Shown: positions 35,344-47,354 of the stretch, one piece after another
How the letters are laid out: each line of letters starts with the position of its first letter
How positions within the stretch are numbered: the stretch's first letter is position 1
Source of the DNA: Gamarada debralockiae
Lineage: Eukaryota > Ascomycota > Leotiomycetes > Helotiales > Hyphodiscaceae
NCBI GenBank assembly: GCA_002803225.1
Contig: NXFV01001204.1
Span: 1-64,000, forward strand
Reading direction: 5' to 3'
DNA length: 64,000 nt
Notes under the pieces: generated by a model
Told to the model about the DNA's origin: nothing
The model's database searches: none
What the model saw: the letters and a program-made list of their open reading frames with translations, nothing else
Translations under genes and position numbers: made by a program

Positions 35344-36121
35344 ATGCCCGCCACAACCACCCTCTTCCGCGCCGGTCGTCCAGCATTCCGCTCCAACTTC
35401 TTCACAGCTCAAGTTACGAGACAAACAAGAACAAGATTCGGTGGCAGAAGATGGCAGAGCACAGCTGCGCCCACTGAACCCATTCAGCAGAGTGTCTTCA
35501 AGAAGTTGTGGGACAGTCCTGTCGGAGTCAAGACTGTTCACTTCTGGTACGCCCCCCAATTTTGCACCTCAGGACTCACACAACTAACAATGACTTAGGG
35601 CGCCTGTTATGAAGGTATTTGCTCCTGTCTAAAGACTTCCTCTGCGAGCTCCCGATGCACCTTTCGGGGATAATCAAACATACTCCGCAGCAGAAATAAG
35701 CAGATCAATTACTGACTATGGTGGATGATAGTGGTGCATCGTCATCGCCGGCATATCTGATTTCTACCGTCCAGCTGAGAAGCTCTCCTTAACACAGAAT
35801 GTTGCCCTTACTTGTACCGGTGCCATCTGGACTCGATGGTGCTTGATTATCAAGCCAAGGAACATCCTGTATGTCCGCTCCTCCTTTGCTTCCTTGGTGC
35901 TTGAATGAAAAATCTTGGACGTGGCTAATATGGGAAACAGCCTTGCAGCAGTCAACTTCTTCCTCGGCATCGTCGGTGTCGTCCAAGTCTCCCGCATTGT
36001 ATCTTATAATATGTCGCATAAGGGCGAAACCGTCAGTGGTCAGGTCAAGGAGGCGAAAGAAGATGTCACGGATGTTGCTAAGGACTTGAAGGCTAAGGTT
36101 GAAGATACTGTTAAGTCATAA
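35344..36121 (+). CDS. MPC2: Mitochondrial pyruvate carrier subunit (MPC2-like), 178 aa
   Basis: It imports pyruvate across the inner mitochondrial membrane as part of an MPC1/MPC2-type heterodimer. Exons are 35344-35546, 35599-35614 (16 bp), 35732-35868 and 35941-36121. The N terminus is rich in Arg, Ser, Thr and Ala, a plausible import signal. Then come VGVKTVHFWAPVMKWCIVIA, ISDFYRPAEKLSLTQNVALT, TGAIWTRWCLIIKPRN and LAAVNFFLGIVGVVQVSRIV, the three helices and conserved FWAPxMKW/RPxEKLS signatures of the family. The C-terminal 40 residues are a charged helix, longer than in yeast. The 16-bp exon is required to keep APVMK. Confidence 0.93.
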
Positions 36122-37352
36122 GTTGGCACAAAATCTTGGGGCTGATAGGTGGAATGGGTAAAGGGTTTGCAGGGCTGTGTTGCACTGGTGGAATAGAGGG
36201 TTTAGAAGTGGGGTGGACATCTACTTTCCCAAATTGAAGGCAGGTGCTCCCCTTTTGCTCTCTGCATGAATAATGGACAGGTCAAACAGATTCGAAAGAT
36301 ACACAGATATAAGGTCAGGATGGGAATGCATTGCATGTTTCGAGCCTGACTGTATCATAGAATCGTTAATACTTCATGCATTGCAATCAATTGATTTCTT
36401 TGAGAGTTTTCAAATTGTATTTGTCAACTTGGCCTCACTGCGGCCCAATCTGGGTAATCAATTCCTTTCTCCAGCCCTTTTTCTTCCCAGTTGGTGAATG
36501 CTGGATCGCACTCACAATTCAGTGCCACTCAAATCAAGTATAAAAGGCTTTCAATCGTCCTTTTTCACAATAACGACCATAATAGCTAATGATCTAGAGA
36601 ACACGGCGAAGCAGAGTTGCTGCGCTGTCCCATGTTGTTGGGTGAAAAGATATGCATCGTCACTGGCTCACCTCAACACCAGAGGACTGTTACCCTGACC
36701 ACTCTTGGCGTCTTGTAGCGTCCTGTCGAAGCTGTCATTGCCAATGCATCTATTGTAGCAGGTTCTACCTATTGTCGTCTTCTTTCTTTTGTCATCATTG
36801 TTTTCAGTGTTTATCTGTCCTCCCAGCCATAGGCAACTCCGAAGACGAAAAGAGCTGGCAGCCACATGCACCACCTGTAGGGACTTTCTTTAATCTGCAA
36901 GAGACTGATCATAGGAATAGTAGAACTGCTCACATCCTCAATACAAATATATCATATTAATAACAAGAAGATTTCAATAATTGGTGATGGTTGGATTAGT
37001 GAAATGTTTGTGAGACGAGTCGGCGATGCCATTGAAGCTAAACTGGCTTGGGCAAGCACCCAAGTGTAACTGAATGCTTTAAGATGAGGGGATAATCTTC
37101 ACCCCTTTCACGCCTTTAGCGGAGGCGCCTTATTAAACCTGTAAAGCCCTTTCTATGACTTGTCTTATTTATGTGTATAGTTGCTCTCCCTCCCATTCCT
37201 CAGTAGTTAAAGGACACATAAATTCACCTGCTCAGCTCCGAATTTCACTCTGCAAGTGAACTCGTCCCACAACACTGAGCACCATCGACTCTCTCTTCCC
37301 AGCCCTCGTCAACTTATCACACGAACGGCCGAGTATCCAGCTCCCACCACTC
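36122..37352. other. Intergenic, 1.2 kb
   Basis: No gene is supported. Short ORFs look random. Confidence 0.45.
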
Positions 37353-37661
37353 ATGTTTCTTCGACAAGCAATCATCCTCGCTGCTGCTCTTCTACCAATG
37401 GCAGCTCTCACGGCTCCTCTCACGGTAAGACCCTATCTTCACTTCTCTCCACTTCTCCCAGGTTTCGAGAATCAAACTGACAATGTTTCGAGAGCCCCCG
37501 AGTCCACGAAGATCATGAGCCTCAACACTCGAGGCGAAATCGTCGCCCTCCGCAGCCCCATGCGTGAGCTTCAGGGGCAGGTGCACAACCGAGCTTGTGC
37601 CCCCGATAATGGACGCTCCGACCCTAGAAAGGACGAGAAGCGGTTAGTGAAAGATATATAG
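37353..37661 (+). CDS. Possible small secreted protein, 102 aa
   Basis: An ORF with a signal-peptide-like start (MFLRQAIILAAALLPMAALT). The remainder is hydrophilic, with two cysteines at most, and resembles no family. A GTAAGA...CCCAG segment (37 bp) inside could be a very short intron, but splicing it would shorten the product to about 40 residues. Expression is unproven. Confidence 0.3.
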   Translation: MFLRQAIILAAALLPMAALTAPLTVRPYLHFSPLLPGFENQTDNVSRAPESTKIMSLNTRGEIVALRSPMRELQGQVHNRACAPDNGRSDPRKDEKRLVKDI

Positions 37662-38190
37662 AAGGAGGTTGGAGAGAAAGGCGAGCTCGATGGTCTTCAC
37701 CATGGTACGGGAAAAACACGATTGTGAATTACCATCGAAACTGATGCGCTGTTGGGCACAATCTTCCTCACGGGCCGTGGAAGCGAGGGGAAGATTGGGG
37801 TAGCTCGCTGTTGATACTTTCCAATGCTTCCCCAAGTAGAAGATGCCGACGGCTTCAATCACAAATTTCTGGCCCCCCAGCCATTTTGAAAATTCTTACC
37901 TGGAGCTCCTGAATTTGGAAATGACCTGAATAGTGTTACGCAACGCTGATCGATGTTCATGCCTCTATTGTCTTCCTCTCCCTCGTACAATTGGGATATG
38001 GTATCACGCAGGTTCAGCATCTCAACATCTGTCCTCCCAGTGTTTTTCCTTCATCTGCTTTTCACCTTTACCCTCACGACCTGGGAATCTTCGAGAGTAA
38101 ACTTGACTCCCTCCGCTCGAAGCTCATTCACCCTTCAAGACCTACAGTATAACCACCTAGATCACCCAAACCCACAACCATTCCGCAGCC
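37662..38190. other. Intergenic, nothing seen
   Basis: No supported gene. Confidence 0.4.
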
Positions 38191-38511
38191 ATGTATCTCA
38201 AACTCTCGGTCATCCTCATCGCCGGTTCCATACTCAGTACCACCCACGCTCTCCCAAACTTCAGTTTAAGCTTCCTCGTGGAGAAAACACATTGGGTAAG
38301 GGGTTTAACACTTTCCTTTACCTTCCCAAATCAGTGTGTGGATAAATTGACATATAGATCATGGTTTCCCACCCACAACCTAGAGCGGCTCCGACACTAT
38401 GCTCAAGTACCGCGCTTGCCCAGAGACAATGCAAGGAGCCGGCAGGAGTTGACAACCGACGTCCAGAATGGGAGTATCAAGGGTACGAAGGCTGATGGAT
38501 CTTGCATCTAA
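38191..38511 (+). CDS. Possible small secreted protein, 106 aa
   Basis: An ORF with a good N-terminal signal peptide (MYLKLSVILIAGSILSTTHA, likely cleaved before LPNFS). A GTAAGG donor at about 38296 and an ATATAG acceptor near 38358 could form an intron. Splicing then gives about 70 residues ending WEYQGYEG. Neither version resembles a known family. It is a candidate effector-like peptide, low certainty. Confidence 0.3.
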   Translation: MYLKLSVILIAGSILSTTHALPNFSLSFLVEKTHWVRGLTLSFTFPNQCVDKLTYRSWFPTHNLERLRHYAQVPRLPRDNARSRQELTTDVQNGSIKGTKADGSCI

Positions 38512-39050
38512 ATGGATGTCAGCACGCAAGTTATAGAAGGCTTGGATGTTGTTTAGATGAAGGTCGGGTAGGGTTAGCTTGAAAGCATCCTATTGCGCTT
38601 TCTGTGCAGCAAGAACGATGGAGCGGAGTCAACTTGCTCCATCTATGTCACGCTAGCATGGCTTTCCACCCTTTTCAAAATTTCGTTGGCATTCATCCAT
38701 TCCATCTACCATGCACAATGGATTTTGTGGACACTATACAATACAAGCTTCTTCTACCTCTGAATGCCCTTGATATCAATCAAAACACCTTTTGACCTCC
38801 CGTCCATATAACACCAGACTTCCATAAACGACTCACAATATCTTTCTTCCTCCAGAGGTACCGCGTCAATACCGAAAGTGCTCAAAGCTTGCACTAGATC
38901 TGGGACCAGCCCACCGCTGCCCTCCTCCCTTCGTATTCAATCACAAAAACCGCCAAGCGTAAAATAAGTTGCGGGGTCGTTCATGGATCGTTGTTCGTGT
39001 TCGTTTGCGTTTTGTAGTGCCATATTAGTAAGAAGTGCTTGAGATGCATG
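38512..39050. other. Intergenic downstream of the Skt5-like gene
   Basis: It holds the 3' flank of the gene at 39051. No ORF of note. Confidence 0.4.
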
Positions 39051-42000
39051 TTACATCACAGCACACTCGCCCTCATTCTGCTTTCCAACTTTGGACCTCG
39101 AGATGCGTTCCCTTGATTTGAGACCCGCTTTCGAGCCGCCTTTCTTGAGATCTTCGAGTCGTTCTCTGGCCTTAGGGAAATTTTGCGCTGGATATCAAAT
39201 TAGGCCAATCATCCAAAATTTGTGACAGGAGGAAGAAAAACATACCAGCAGCTCTCCAATACCACCTCTTAGCATCCTCCAAAGACGCCGGACTCCCAAT
39301 CCCCACTTCCGTGAAATACCCCATTGCATACTCCGCCTTTGCCAGTCCCGCCATCGCCGCTTTCCGTGCCCAAAGATAAGCTTCCGTGTCACTCTGCTGC
39401 AACACGCCCTCACTGCCCGTCAAATACCACCCTGAAAGCGCAAGCTCAGATTGATGCTCTTCCTGTACCGCAGCGCGAGAATACCACATGATGCTCTGCC
39501 TCGGATCTATAGGGCAGTTGAATAGACCATATTCGAAGGCACAGCCCATCCGAAATTGGGAAAACTTGTAGCCGAGCTCTGCAGCTTGTTGGAAGAGAGA
39601 GAAGGAGTACGCTTCGTCGCGAACAATGGAGCCGTCTCCACCTTGCGGTTGTTCGTATAACAGACCCAATTCGTGCAGTGCGTGGGGATTCTCGGCATCG
39701 GCTCGCTCGGCGGCGCGTTTCAGCCATCCTACAGCTTCGCGGGGGTTCTTGGGCTGGCCAAGGAGTCCTTTGAGTTGAATCATGCCCATCTTGTACATAG
39801 CCGGTGTGTCGCCCAACATTGCGGCTCGTTTATACCATTGGATTGCTTTCAGAGGATCCTTTCTTGTGCCGCCTCCTTCTTCGTTGCCGAGCTCGCAGCA
39901 AACGGCTGTACGGTATGCTGCTGCTGCGTGTCCTGCTTTGGCAGCGGATTGATAGAGAGAGAATGCTTCTTTATTATCGGTTTCGAGACCAAGCGCTCCA
40001 CGCCCGTAACAATCTGCTAGATAGAACATCGCCTCGGTATTTTGGGACGCAACGAGTTTCTTCAGCAGTTTGTGAGCATCCATGATGTACTTCTCGCGGG
40101 TCTTATTGCGTATTCTTTGGTCAGGGATAGCGGGTACGAGAACTTCGGATGCTTCCACTAATTTCCGTGCAAGCGTCATTTGAGAGGCCTGATCGTTGGG
40201 ATTAATCTTGATGGCGTTTCTCAATTGCTCAAGTTCTTGAAGCGTGACAGGAGGAGGACCAGCGGGAGCTTGTTGCGATGCAGGTTGTTGAGAGGGTAAG
40301 GGCTGTTGGGCGGGGGTGACATTATTGTAATTACGAACTGGTGGGGGTTTGTTATTGGCTTGAGCAGCAACAGAATTAGGAATTAAGCCAGCTCGAACTG
40401 GAGGTGGATGAGAAGGTAGGGAGTCGGCATTGCCAGGTGGAGTCTGCCTTGGTGGGCCATTTGGAGCTGCTCCATGCGGAGAAGGTCCACCAGGAAGACC
40501 ATTGAATCCGGTCTTTGGACCACTGGGGAGGCCATTGGCTCGAGGTGCTGCGGAGGCACTTTGTGGAGGAAAAGCATTTTGCGGAGGCGGTTGATTGAAT
40601 TCTCCATATCCTTGCGCCGGTGGAGGACCTCGCTGAGATTGCTGACCGTTGTACTGACCATTTTGCGGTGCATAGCCATCGTCAGGATAACCTTGTGGTG
40701 GATATGCATTCGGCATGGGAGGTGCTTCGTTGGCCATCTCAAATATCGCAGCTTGTGGCTGAGCCCTAGCTCTGATATCTGGCTGAGATTTCATGGGCTT
40801 CACTTGCTGATATCCATTCTGCTGCTGTTCAAAGGAACTTCCCCTCGGAGCACCAGGTCCTGGTTGAATGTGGTCATCAATCGATGAACCCCGCCTGTGG
40901 GCCGCAGGTTTGACAGGCAAAGCGTCGAAATTTGGCATTTCTGATTCATTGGATTGGGATCTGCCAGGACGTGGAAGACCAGCATTTGGCGCATCGTAAT
41001 AGGAGTCATAGAAATCACTGATACTTTCATCAGGTTGATGGTAAGGTTTGTTGGGTGGTTTGCCATTCATGTATGGGTCGGCTGGAGGATATTGTTGGGG
41101 AGGTGGCTGGACTGGATCGGGATTTGGATATGTTCTTTGAGGTGGGGGTCTTGTTCCAGTAGCAGTTGAAGGTCTTGGAGGCATGCCTCTTCCAATGGGA
41201 CCATTATAGGGGCGCTCATCAGGACGTGCTCCGCCCATTGGCATAGGTGGTTGACGTCCGGATGGCATCATTGGAGGTTCATTCGGCATTGTCATACTTC
41301 TTGCAGGTGGGCCAAAGTCTTCTCGTATTGGTGATGCTGGCGCAGCTGCACCATACCCGCCTCGATCATTGAATCCTGGATCACCATAACCATTTTGGCG
41401 AGGAGGCCCGTTATAACCAGGACCAGGGGGTGGAGGACCACGACGTTGATCTGGATAGCCCTGTTGCGGTGGACCTCGTGGTGGGCCTTGGGGAGGGTAA
41501 TCTCTGGCTGGCATACTCCTCTGGCTGTCTAATGAAGGGCGTCCATAGTCATCGGTCGGTCCTCGACCACCGCCATATCGATCTTGACTGCCTTTGCTTC
41601 CCGCTGTTCTCGGTCGATTCTGTGGTGGTGGGGCTCCCACTTCCATAGCAGCCATCTGTTGTACGATCTTCTGTTCCTCAGACATTGATGTTTTCTTCTT
41701 TGCGCCGGGAAATGTGGGGAATGGATTGTCCCATGCTGTTTGATCTGGGGACAATGGTGGTGTTTTCAGTGGCTTTCGGGGTTGTGGTTGTGGTTGTCCT
41801 CTTGCTGTGAATCATTAGCATGAATCTGATAATTTCGTCCACTGAACTCACATCCTGGACCTGAAGAGGCGGACCGTTCCAAAGGTGCAGGTCGACCACC
41901 TCTTCCCGCCGGTGGGCCTCCATTTGGATATCCTCTGCCCTGGCCATCTCCTCTCTGATCATATCCACCTCGATATCCATCATCGGTAGGCGGTCTTTGC

Positions 42001-42356
42001 GCAGGTCCTGGTCCTCCTCTCCCTCGATTTGGCGGTGCCATTCCCCCACCACCTCTTGGATCTCCGTAATATTCTTGTTGTGGGGGATAGTTTTGGTTCT
42101 GCGGCGGATAGACATTCCCCCTTCCACCTCCATTCATATCTTGATAACCCCCATTTCCATTATAATCCTGCGCGTATCCATTGTCGTAACCTTCATAACC
42201 ATATCCATCTTGGGGGTATTGATCGTAACCTTGCGGAGGGTATTGCTGCTGAGGCGGCGCTGGCTGTCCATAGCCTTGCGGCGGACCTGGTCTTTGTGCA
42301 GCTCTCCCGTTGTACGGCCGTCCTGGAGGTTGATAATAGCCCTGATCGTAAGCCAT
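39051..42356 (-). CDS. SKT5: Skt5/Chs4-like chitin synthase activator with Sel1 repeats, 1066 aa
   Basis: Exons are 42356-41852, 41804-39246 and 39187-39051, with introns of 47 and 58 bp; all joins keep frame. The N-terminal two thirds are low-complexity, rich in Pro, Gln, Gly, Tyr and Asn (MAYDQGYYQPP...). From about residue 690 come tandem Sel1-type TPR-like repeats: AMFYLADCYGRGALG, AIQWYKRAAMLGDTPAMYKMG, AVGWLKRAAERADAENPHALHELGLLY, and AYLWARKAAMAGLAKAEYAMGYF. The last exon adds a basic tail ending in ECAVM, and Cys-Ala-Val-Met is a CAAX farnesylation motif. Yeast Skt5/Chs4 has the same layout, activates chitin synthase III and is also prenylated. It is probably a membrane-anchored regulator of chitin synthesis at septa. 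Confidence 0.93.
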
Positions 42357-43736
42357 CGTCTTGTTAACGCTGAGTAGCGATGCGTCAGTCGCAAAGATAA
42401 TGTTGACAGCTTCCTCAGACTCTACAAAGTGCGAGCCATGAACAATCTCCCCTAACTTCTATATTTGCTTTTGTGGGATTACGAATGCCGGTTCGTGAGG
42501 GTCTGTCTCCGGTTCGAAGATCCGACGTTTCGCGACTTGGACTGTGATCCTGAATTCACGCCGTGTGACGTTGCGCGATAGTAAGGAGTGTTGATTTTGT
42601 TGTCAAAGGCAAGGAAAGACTCGATAGTGGGATTTAGATGTTGACTTATCGTTGAAAGGAGCGTGAGGCGGAGCGTACGTGAGAGAGAAGGATGTGTGCT
42701 TAGGATGTGTGTGGGGAGGAGCGCTAGGATTTTGAGGCGGTCGGGTTTGACAGGCGAGGTGGTTGCTGCGCTGGTGGTGCTGAAGCCGGCGAGGCTGGCT
42801 GTCCTTAATTCGTGAATCCGAGGTAGATGAAGGTTACCATTCTCTAGTTATCGTGATTCAAGATAATTCGAATATTTCAGAATATCTTACTGGTTGAAAT
42901 CAACAATAGAGACTTTTAGCATGAAAGTTAATTTGGGCAGGCATTGATTGAAAGCGAGCGTCCTTAAAGCCCTACTCGATCCATGATGAATGAATCGTCT
43001 CAAACTGCCCAGGGGTCACATGGCTAATGCCAGGTCCAAAGCAATTGTCATTGGATACACGACTGTTTGGCTTCAGATCTTTTCCTCCTCTTCGCTGGCT
43101 TCAGCGACTGCTGCCAAGACAAGAGGGAACGTCGTTGCAACAATGCAAAGGACTTGGCTGTGCCGTATTATGCTGTGCGCAGTCACTCCTGCTTCTCCTC
43201 GATATCGTAGATACCAGGAAAGAAGCCTGGATAGGGGTGAGTGAGCACAAAGGATTCAGCGTGCAGAAGGAGGCTGTAGCGGAAATTTCAGTGGATGATG
43301 TTCATCAACTTACCATGAAATCGCCCGCTGGCAAATAGGAGAGTCCGGAACTCCCACTCCCCGAATGATCTCATGATTCTCAGGAGCCTCGTATCAGACC
43401 TTCCAGGGCATTTGAAGAGGGAGAGGGAGGCCATCTGTTTTGTTAGAGGTTATTTTTAGTTTTTGACAGGCCTTCATTTTTGAAGGCATTTAATTCGCTG
43501 CGGAGGAGCATTCCTGGAACCTGTAGATCCTCCCCAACCGTCCCCTTACGCCACGATTATTCGGAAACACTGCCACAGGCACACCAGCCACAAATCCGAA
43601 CTCCTTCGCCAGGTCGAGCTGTGGGCAACCGTAAAGCTTCATTGACGACAAGAGCCCACCCTGGATGAGCTGAACTTCTCTCATCACGAGTTCTCCCTTC
43701 CACGAGAACAGACGTCACCCTTTATACGCCACCAAG
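42357..43736. other. Intergenic, 1.4 kb between divergent genes
   Basis: It is the upstream region of both the Skt5-like gene and CBP4. The reading 42990-43338 gives no recognisable protein. Confidence 0.45.
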
Positions 43737-44221
43737 ATGCCTCCTAAACCTACGAACTGGGCAATGTGGGGCAAGATGCTGGCTGCGTGAGGAGTCTTCC
43801 CAATCCCAGAGCCTCGTCCGAAGACCCTGAAACTGACCCATCACAGTGGCGCATTGTGTTGCATAGGCGGTCCAGCGCTCGTGTACTACGTCTCTCCCTC
43901 CGAAGAAGAGCTGTTCCTGAAATACAACCCCGAATTACAAAAGCGGAGTCTGGAGAATCGGAAGGGCAGGCAGGAGGACTTCGATCATTTCGTGGGGAAG
44001 TTGAAGGAGTATTCCAAGTCCGATAGACCGAGTATGTTGCCTGCTGGATGAAGAAGGATATGGCTGACTGATTATTAGTTTGGGAAGCTGCAGCTGCGGA
44101 CGAGAAGAAGTTGCGAGAGGGGAAGATCGTGGAGCAGGCTAAGTTGGTGGAAGAGATGAGGGCGAGGAAGGAGGAGATACGGAAGTCGGGGCAGAGCTTG
44201 GTACCGGATGGAAGTCTATGA
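43737..44221 (+). CDS. CBP4: Cytochrome bc1 assembly factor Cbp4, 125 aa
   Basis: A mitochondrial inner-membrane protein needed for cytochrome b maturation in complex III. Exons are 43737-43786, 43847-44031 and 44079-44221, with introns of 60 and 47 bp. The protein begins [17 protein letters not shown], followed by one TM helix ([17 protein letters not shown]). Then come [40 protein letters not shown] and a charged C-terminal helix. This order and length are typical of fungal Cbp4. Confidence 0.92.
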
Positions 44222-46182
44222 ATATACTTGTGGGTTGGATGTACAAATATGGCGTTGGTGGTCGGGAAGACCAGAAATACGGCTCCACTAGGCGGCCTAC
44301 GAAATGCTGTTTTTGCTTTTACGGATCACAGCCAAAATGCAACCGTTCCTCCGCTTCAAAAGGTCAAGGTACCGAGGTTGTCTCGCAGCTGGGGAAATTG
44401 AAGGACATATCAGTCTCGAAACATCTGCTGTGTGAGTCAGAACCGCCTCTCGGGCTACTACAATAATGCGAGTATAGATAGTAGCAAATTTCGAGGAAGG
44501 AGGTCAAGAGGTTACAATAATGACCACTTCAGTAGCACGCTCCAGCCAAAGGGTCCTGAACTGCATTCGATGTCTCCCTTCGAACACACCTCCTGATGTC
44601 TTTCCAACCAAACGGTGATCACCGCCCAACTTTCATACTCACATCCAACTTCTAATCGTTGCTGTGACTGTTGTCATCAACACTGTTACCATCGTCAAGT
44701 GACTTTCGCCGTCGCATTTTGTTTCTCACGGAAAGTGGGAACAAGAGTTATATTCATATCCAGGATACTATACGGGCTCGGCTTTTTCATCTAATCATTT
44801 TTCTTAATTTTCACGTCCGCCCGTTATCGGGTTACTAGGAACATTTTGAAGTCTTTTTAACTTCGCGTTTAATTTCAGAAAGGGCGCAGGACAAAATCAC
44901 AGATAGATTGAGATTGAATAGACTGGGAGATGACGAATCCCTGTTTACCCACTCAACACGGCGTTCTGGAGTCAAACTCTTAGAATCTGCCAAAATTTCG
45001 ATGGCGAGGATGCTGTGGGAGAGAATGAGCTCCTGTGCCAGGTACAAGGGCCCACAGTACAGACTTGATTCCCATCTCTTACTCGGCTGCTTTACACACT
45101 CCTAGGCGCTCTTATGGCTCTTGTCACAGCTCAGTTATTTCCTGTCTTTGACATGTACCCGGACTTCACCAGAGCTTTTGTCTGGCAAATCCATTCGGAA
45201 GGAAATATATCTGTGATTCTCGAAGCTCATGGTTGCGATCAAGTATTCTCGGTCACCATCCTCCTTAATCACACCTTACGAGACTCTTTTACAACCCATG
45301 CAACTTGTGAAGGTCACAATCGATACTTTCGAGAGTCCAGGGATAAGTAGCCCCTCATCTCAATGATGTCGCAACAACTTTGGTTGTCGGAACACTGTCG
45401 ACGCATTCGGCACAGTGCTTCAAACTTGACATGTCAAGATGATTGCTGCGAGAGTTGGCTGGCCAATGGTTGGCAATACCACACTGCTCTGGAACCCATG
45501 AGTTGTATTGGGTTTACTCTTGGGTTTACTACAAAATTTTGAAAGTCATCACCAGTTCACAGAGTTGTGTTATATCTCCTTCCGAGAGTAAGGCCTGTGT
45601 TTGATTTGTACGACTGGTCATCGTTGGGGTCATTGTCATTGACGAATCCATTACACAACCAACAAACACTCCGTCAAGCAACATATCAACAACCTCACCT
45701 TTCCTGCATCCAATGCAAGAAAAGAGGGGTAGAGACATTTCAAAGTAACTCTACTCCCTGCAAAGGCGTCCACATCATCTCAATCTCCAATATCTCCGAA
45801 GGTCTTCAACTTCAAATTTACCGCAACTTCTCAAAACAGTGGAAAGGCGATTCGATCTTGAGCACAACTGCTCTTGCCTGCCTTTACCACCTGTTTCCGG
45901 GCTTTTTGAAAGCCAACTGAAAGGGACAGCCACTGTTACGAGAGCGATATTTCGAGGCCATCACCACTCCTCATCTTCACCTTTGTTATCCCGATCTATT
46001 ACAATCACTTGCAATATCTTCCACTCTGCATTAGCACCAAGCTTCTGCAAAGCCCACAAGGTCTCTCACCACTGCACGGACAGCGGTTCTTTGTAAGTCT
46101 GCACTACTGCGTATCTACGAAGCCCTAGCTGATCGATTGTTAAGCCCAGAAGTCAAGGGCGTTACAATTCGTCGACCTCACA
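44222..46182. other. 2-kb region without a confident gene
   Basis: No family-like ORF. The reading 45567-45920 (117 codons) is unsupported. Confidence 0.4.
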
Positions 46183-46357
46183 ATGGCAGTAGTTACACCG
46201 TCAGAAGATACTTTGTCTTCTGGTTCGTCATCTCATTTCCTCCCTTTAATCCAGCTAACGCTTTACATCAGGTCTTGCCGGACAATACAATATGAGAAGA
46301 GCCTATGCTAACTACATCCAGCTTCCAAACAAGGCAAAGTGCAAGATTGCCTATTAA
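46183..46357 (+). CDS. Possible 41-residue microprotein, two exons
   Basis: Exons are 46183-46222 and 46272-46357. The 49-bp intron has a GTTCGT donor and a CATCAG acceptor and keeps frame. The product starts MAVVTPSEDTLSSGLAGQYN and ends KAKCKIAY. The composition looks protein-like, but I recall no family and the short length gives little support. Confidence 0.3.
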
Positions 46358-46892
46358 GTCAAAACCGCTAGCTCTCTCCGCACGCTCCGACAATTACCGC
46401 TTGCGTAGCTTCCCAGAGATTGGCGAGGCAACGACCCGTGTCTTTCCACATATTTGAAGAGGCCATGAAAATCAAAAATGTCAATGCACGGGCTCACTCA
46501 GCGGGAAACAGGCCCCGCACTAAGATACAGATGGACAATACAACCTATTTGTCACGATGCTGGCCAAAGTCTAGGGTGAATCACCTCTATTCTCTAGCTA
46601 ATGTGATGGTCCCGAAGGGATCGAACCCGGAACTACGCCAGATGTTGAGCCTGGCTCAACAATACCCTACGTTCTGCGAAGTTCACCCCTCTTCCCGGCA
46701 AAAGCCGCTCTTAATACTGATCCTGGCTCAACAAATGCGTCTCCCCTATGTAATGGCCCTGAAGTAATTCATGCCTGAGATCTAAGGTACCCAAGTTTTT
46801 CATGATATCACGAGCAGCACTATGGGCCTAGCTATATCTTTTCTTCCTCTGACCTTCTATCTTCTCTTCTTTCTTCTTTAGTTTAGAATCCT
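46358..46892. other. Intergenic, AT-rich towards the right
   Basis: An ORF at 46420-46767 (115 codons) is not family-like. Nothing else is assigned. Confidence 0.4.
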
Positions 46893-47234
46893 TGTGTGAG
46901 GAACCTGACAGCAGGTCCCCACATGAGTCACATGACACACGTGCCATATATGGTTCTTATAATTGTAAGAACCCTCATGTGATGCTTATCATCTGATCTT
47001 GCAACTATATATATGCTCGCTCAACTCTTGAGCTCTTCTCCTCTTCTTTCCTTTCTCCTCTAGCTTAGTAACCTCGTTATATCGACTAGTTAGCTAGAGA
47101 ATAAACGTTGATCCTCAGTACTTTGGTTAGCACTATATACAGTACTTACGGCCAGAGACTAGCCTAGTCATCGCCAGCCAACCTACTAGTCTCCTGAGCA
47201 CAGGCTTATATTCCAGGAAGTATCTGCCTATACA
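46893..47234 (+). mobile_element. Possible solo LTR
   Basis: It begins TGTGTGAGGAACCTGACAGC and contains a strong TATA box (ACTATATATATGCTCGC at about 47004), pyrimidine-rich CTCTTCTCCTCTTC and ACGTTGATCCTCAG, with a possible ...TACA end. This looks like an LTR promoter layout. No target duplication, internal domain or second copy is visible, so the call is weak. Confidence 0.35.
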
Positions 47235-47354
47235 ACTTCCCCTAAATACAATATTATTTTATTTAATTTGTTTATTAAGGATGCAGTAAATAAGTTTTTT
47301 TTAACTCGATTATTATTCAAATAATCTTAAAAGTGAGCATTTGCAATTTATATG

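Noticed and set aside
39400..42390. Many long ORFs antisense to the Skt5-like gene
   Set aside because: They mirror its low-complexity Pro/Gln/Gly coding sequence and have no family features.
46613..46645. GGGATCGAACCCGGAAC looks like the T-arm of a minus-strand tRNA
   Set aside because: The T-stem pairs only two or three bases and no D-arm, anticodon arm or acceptor partner could be found.
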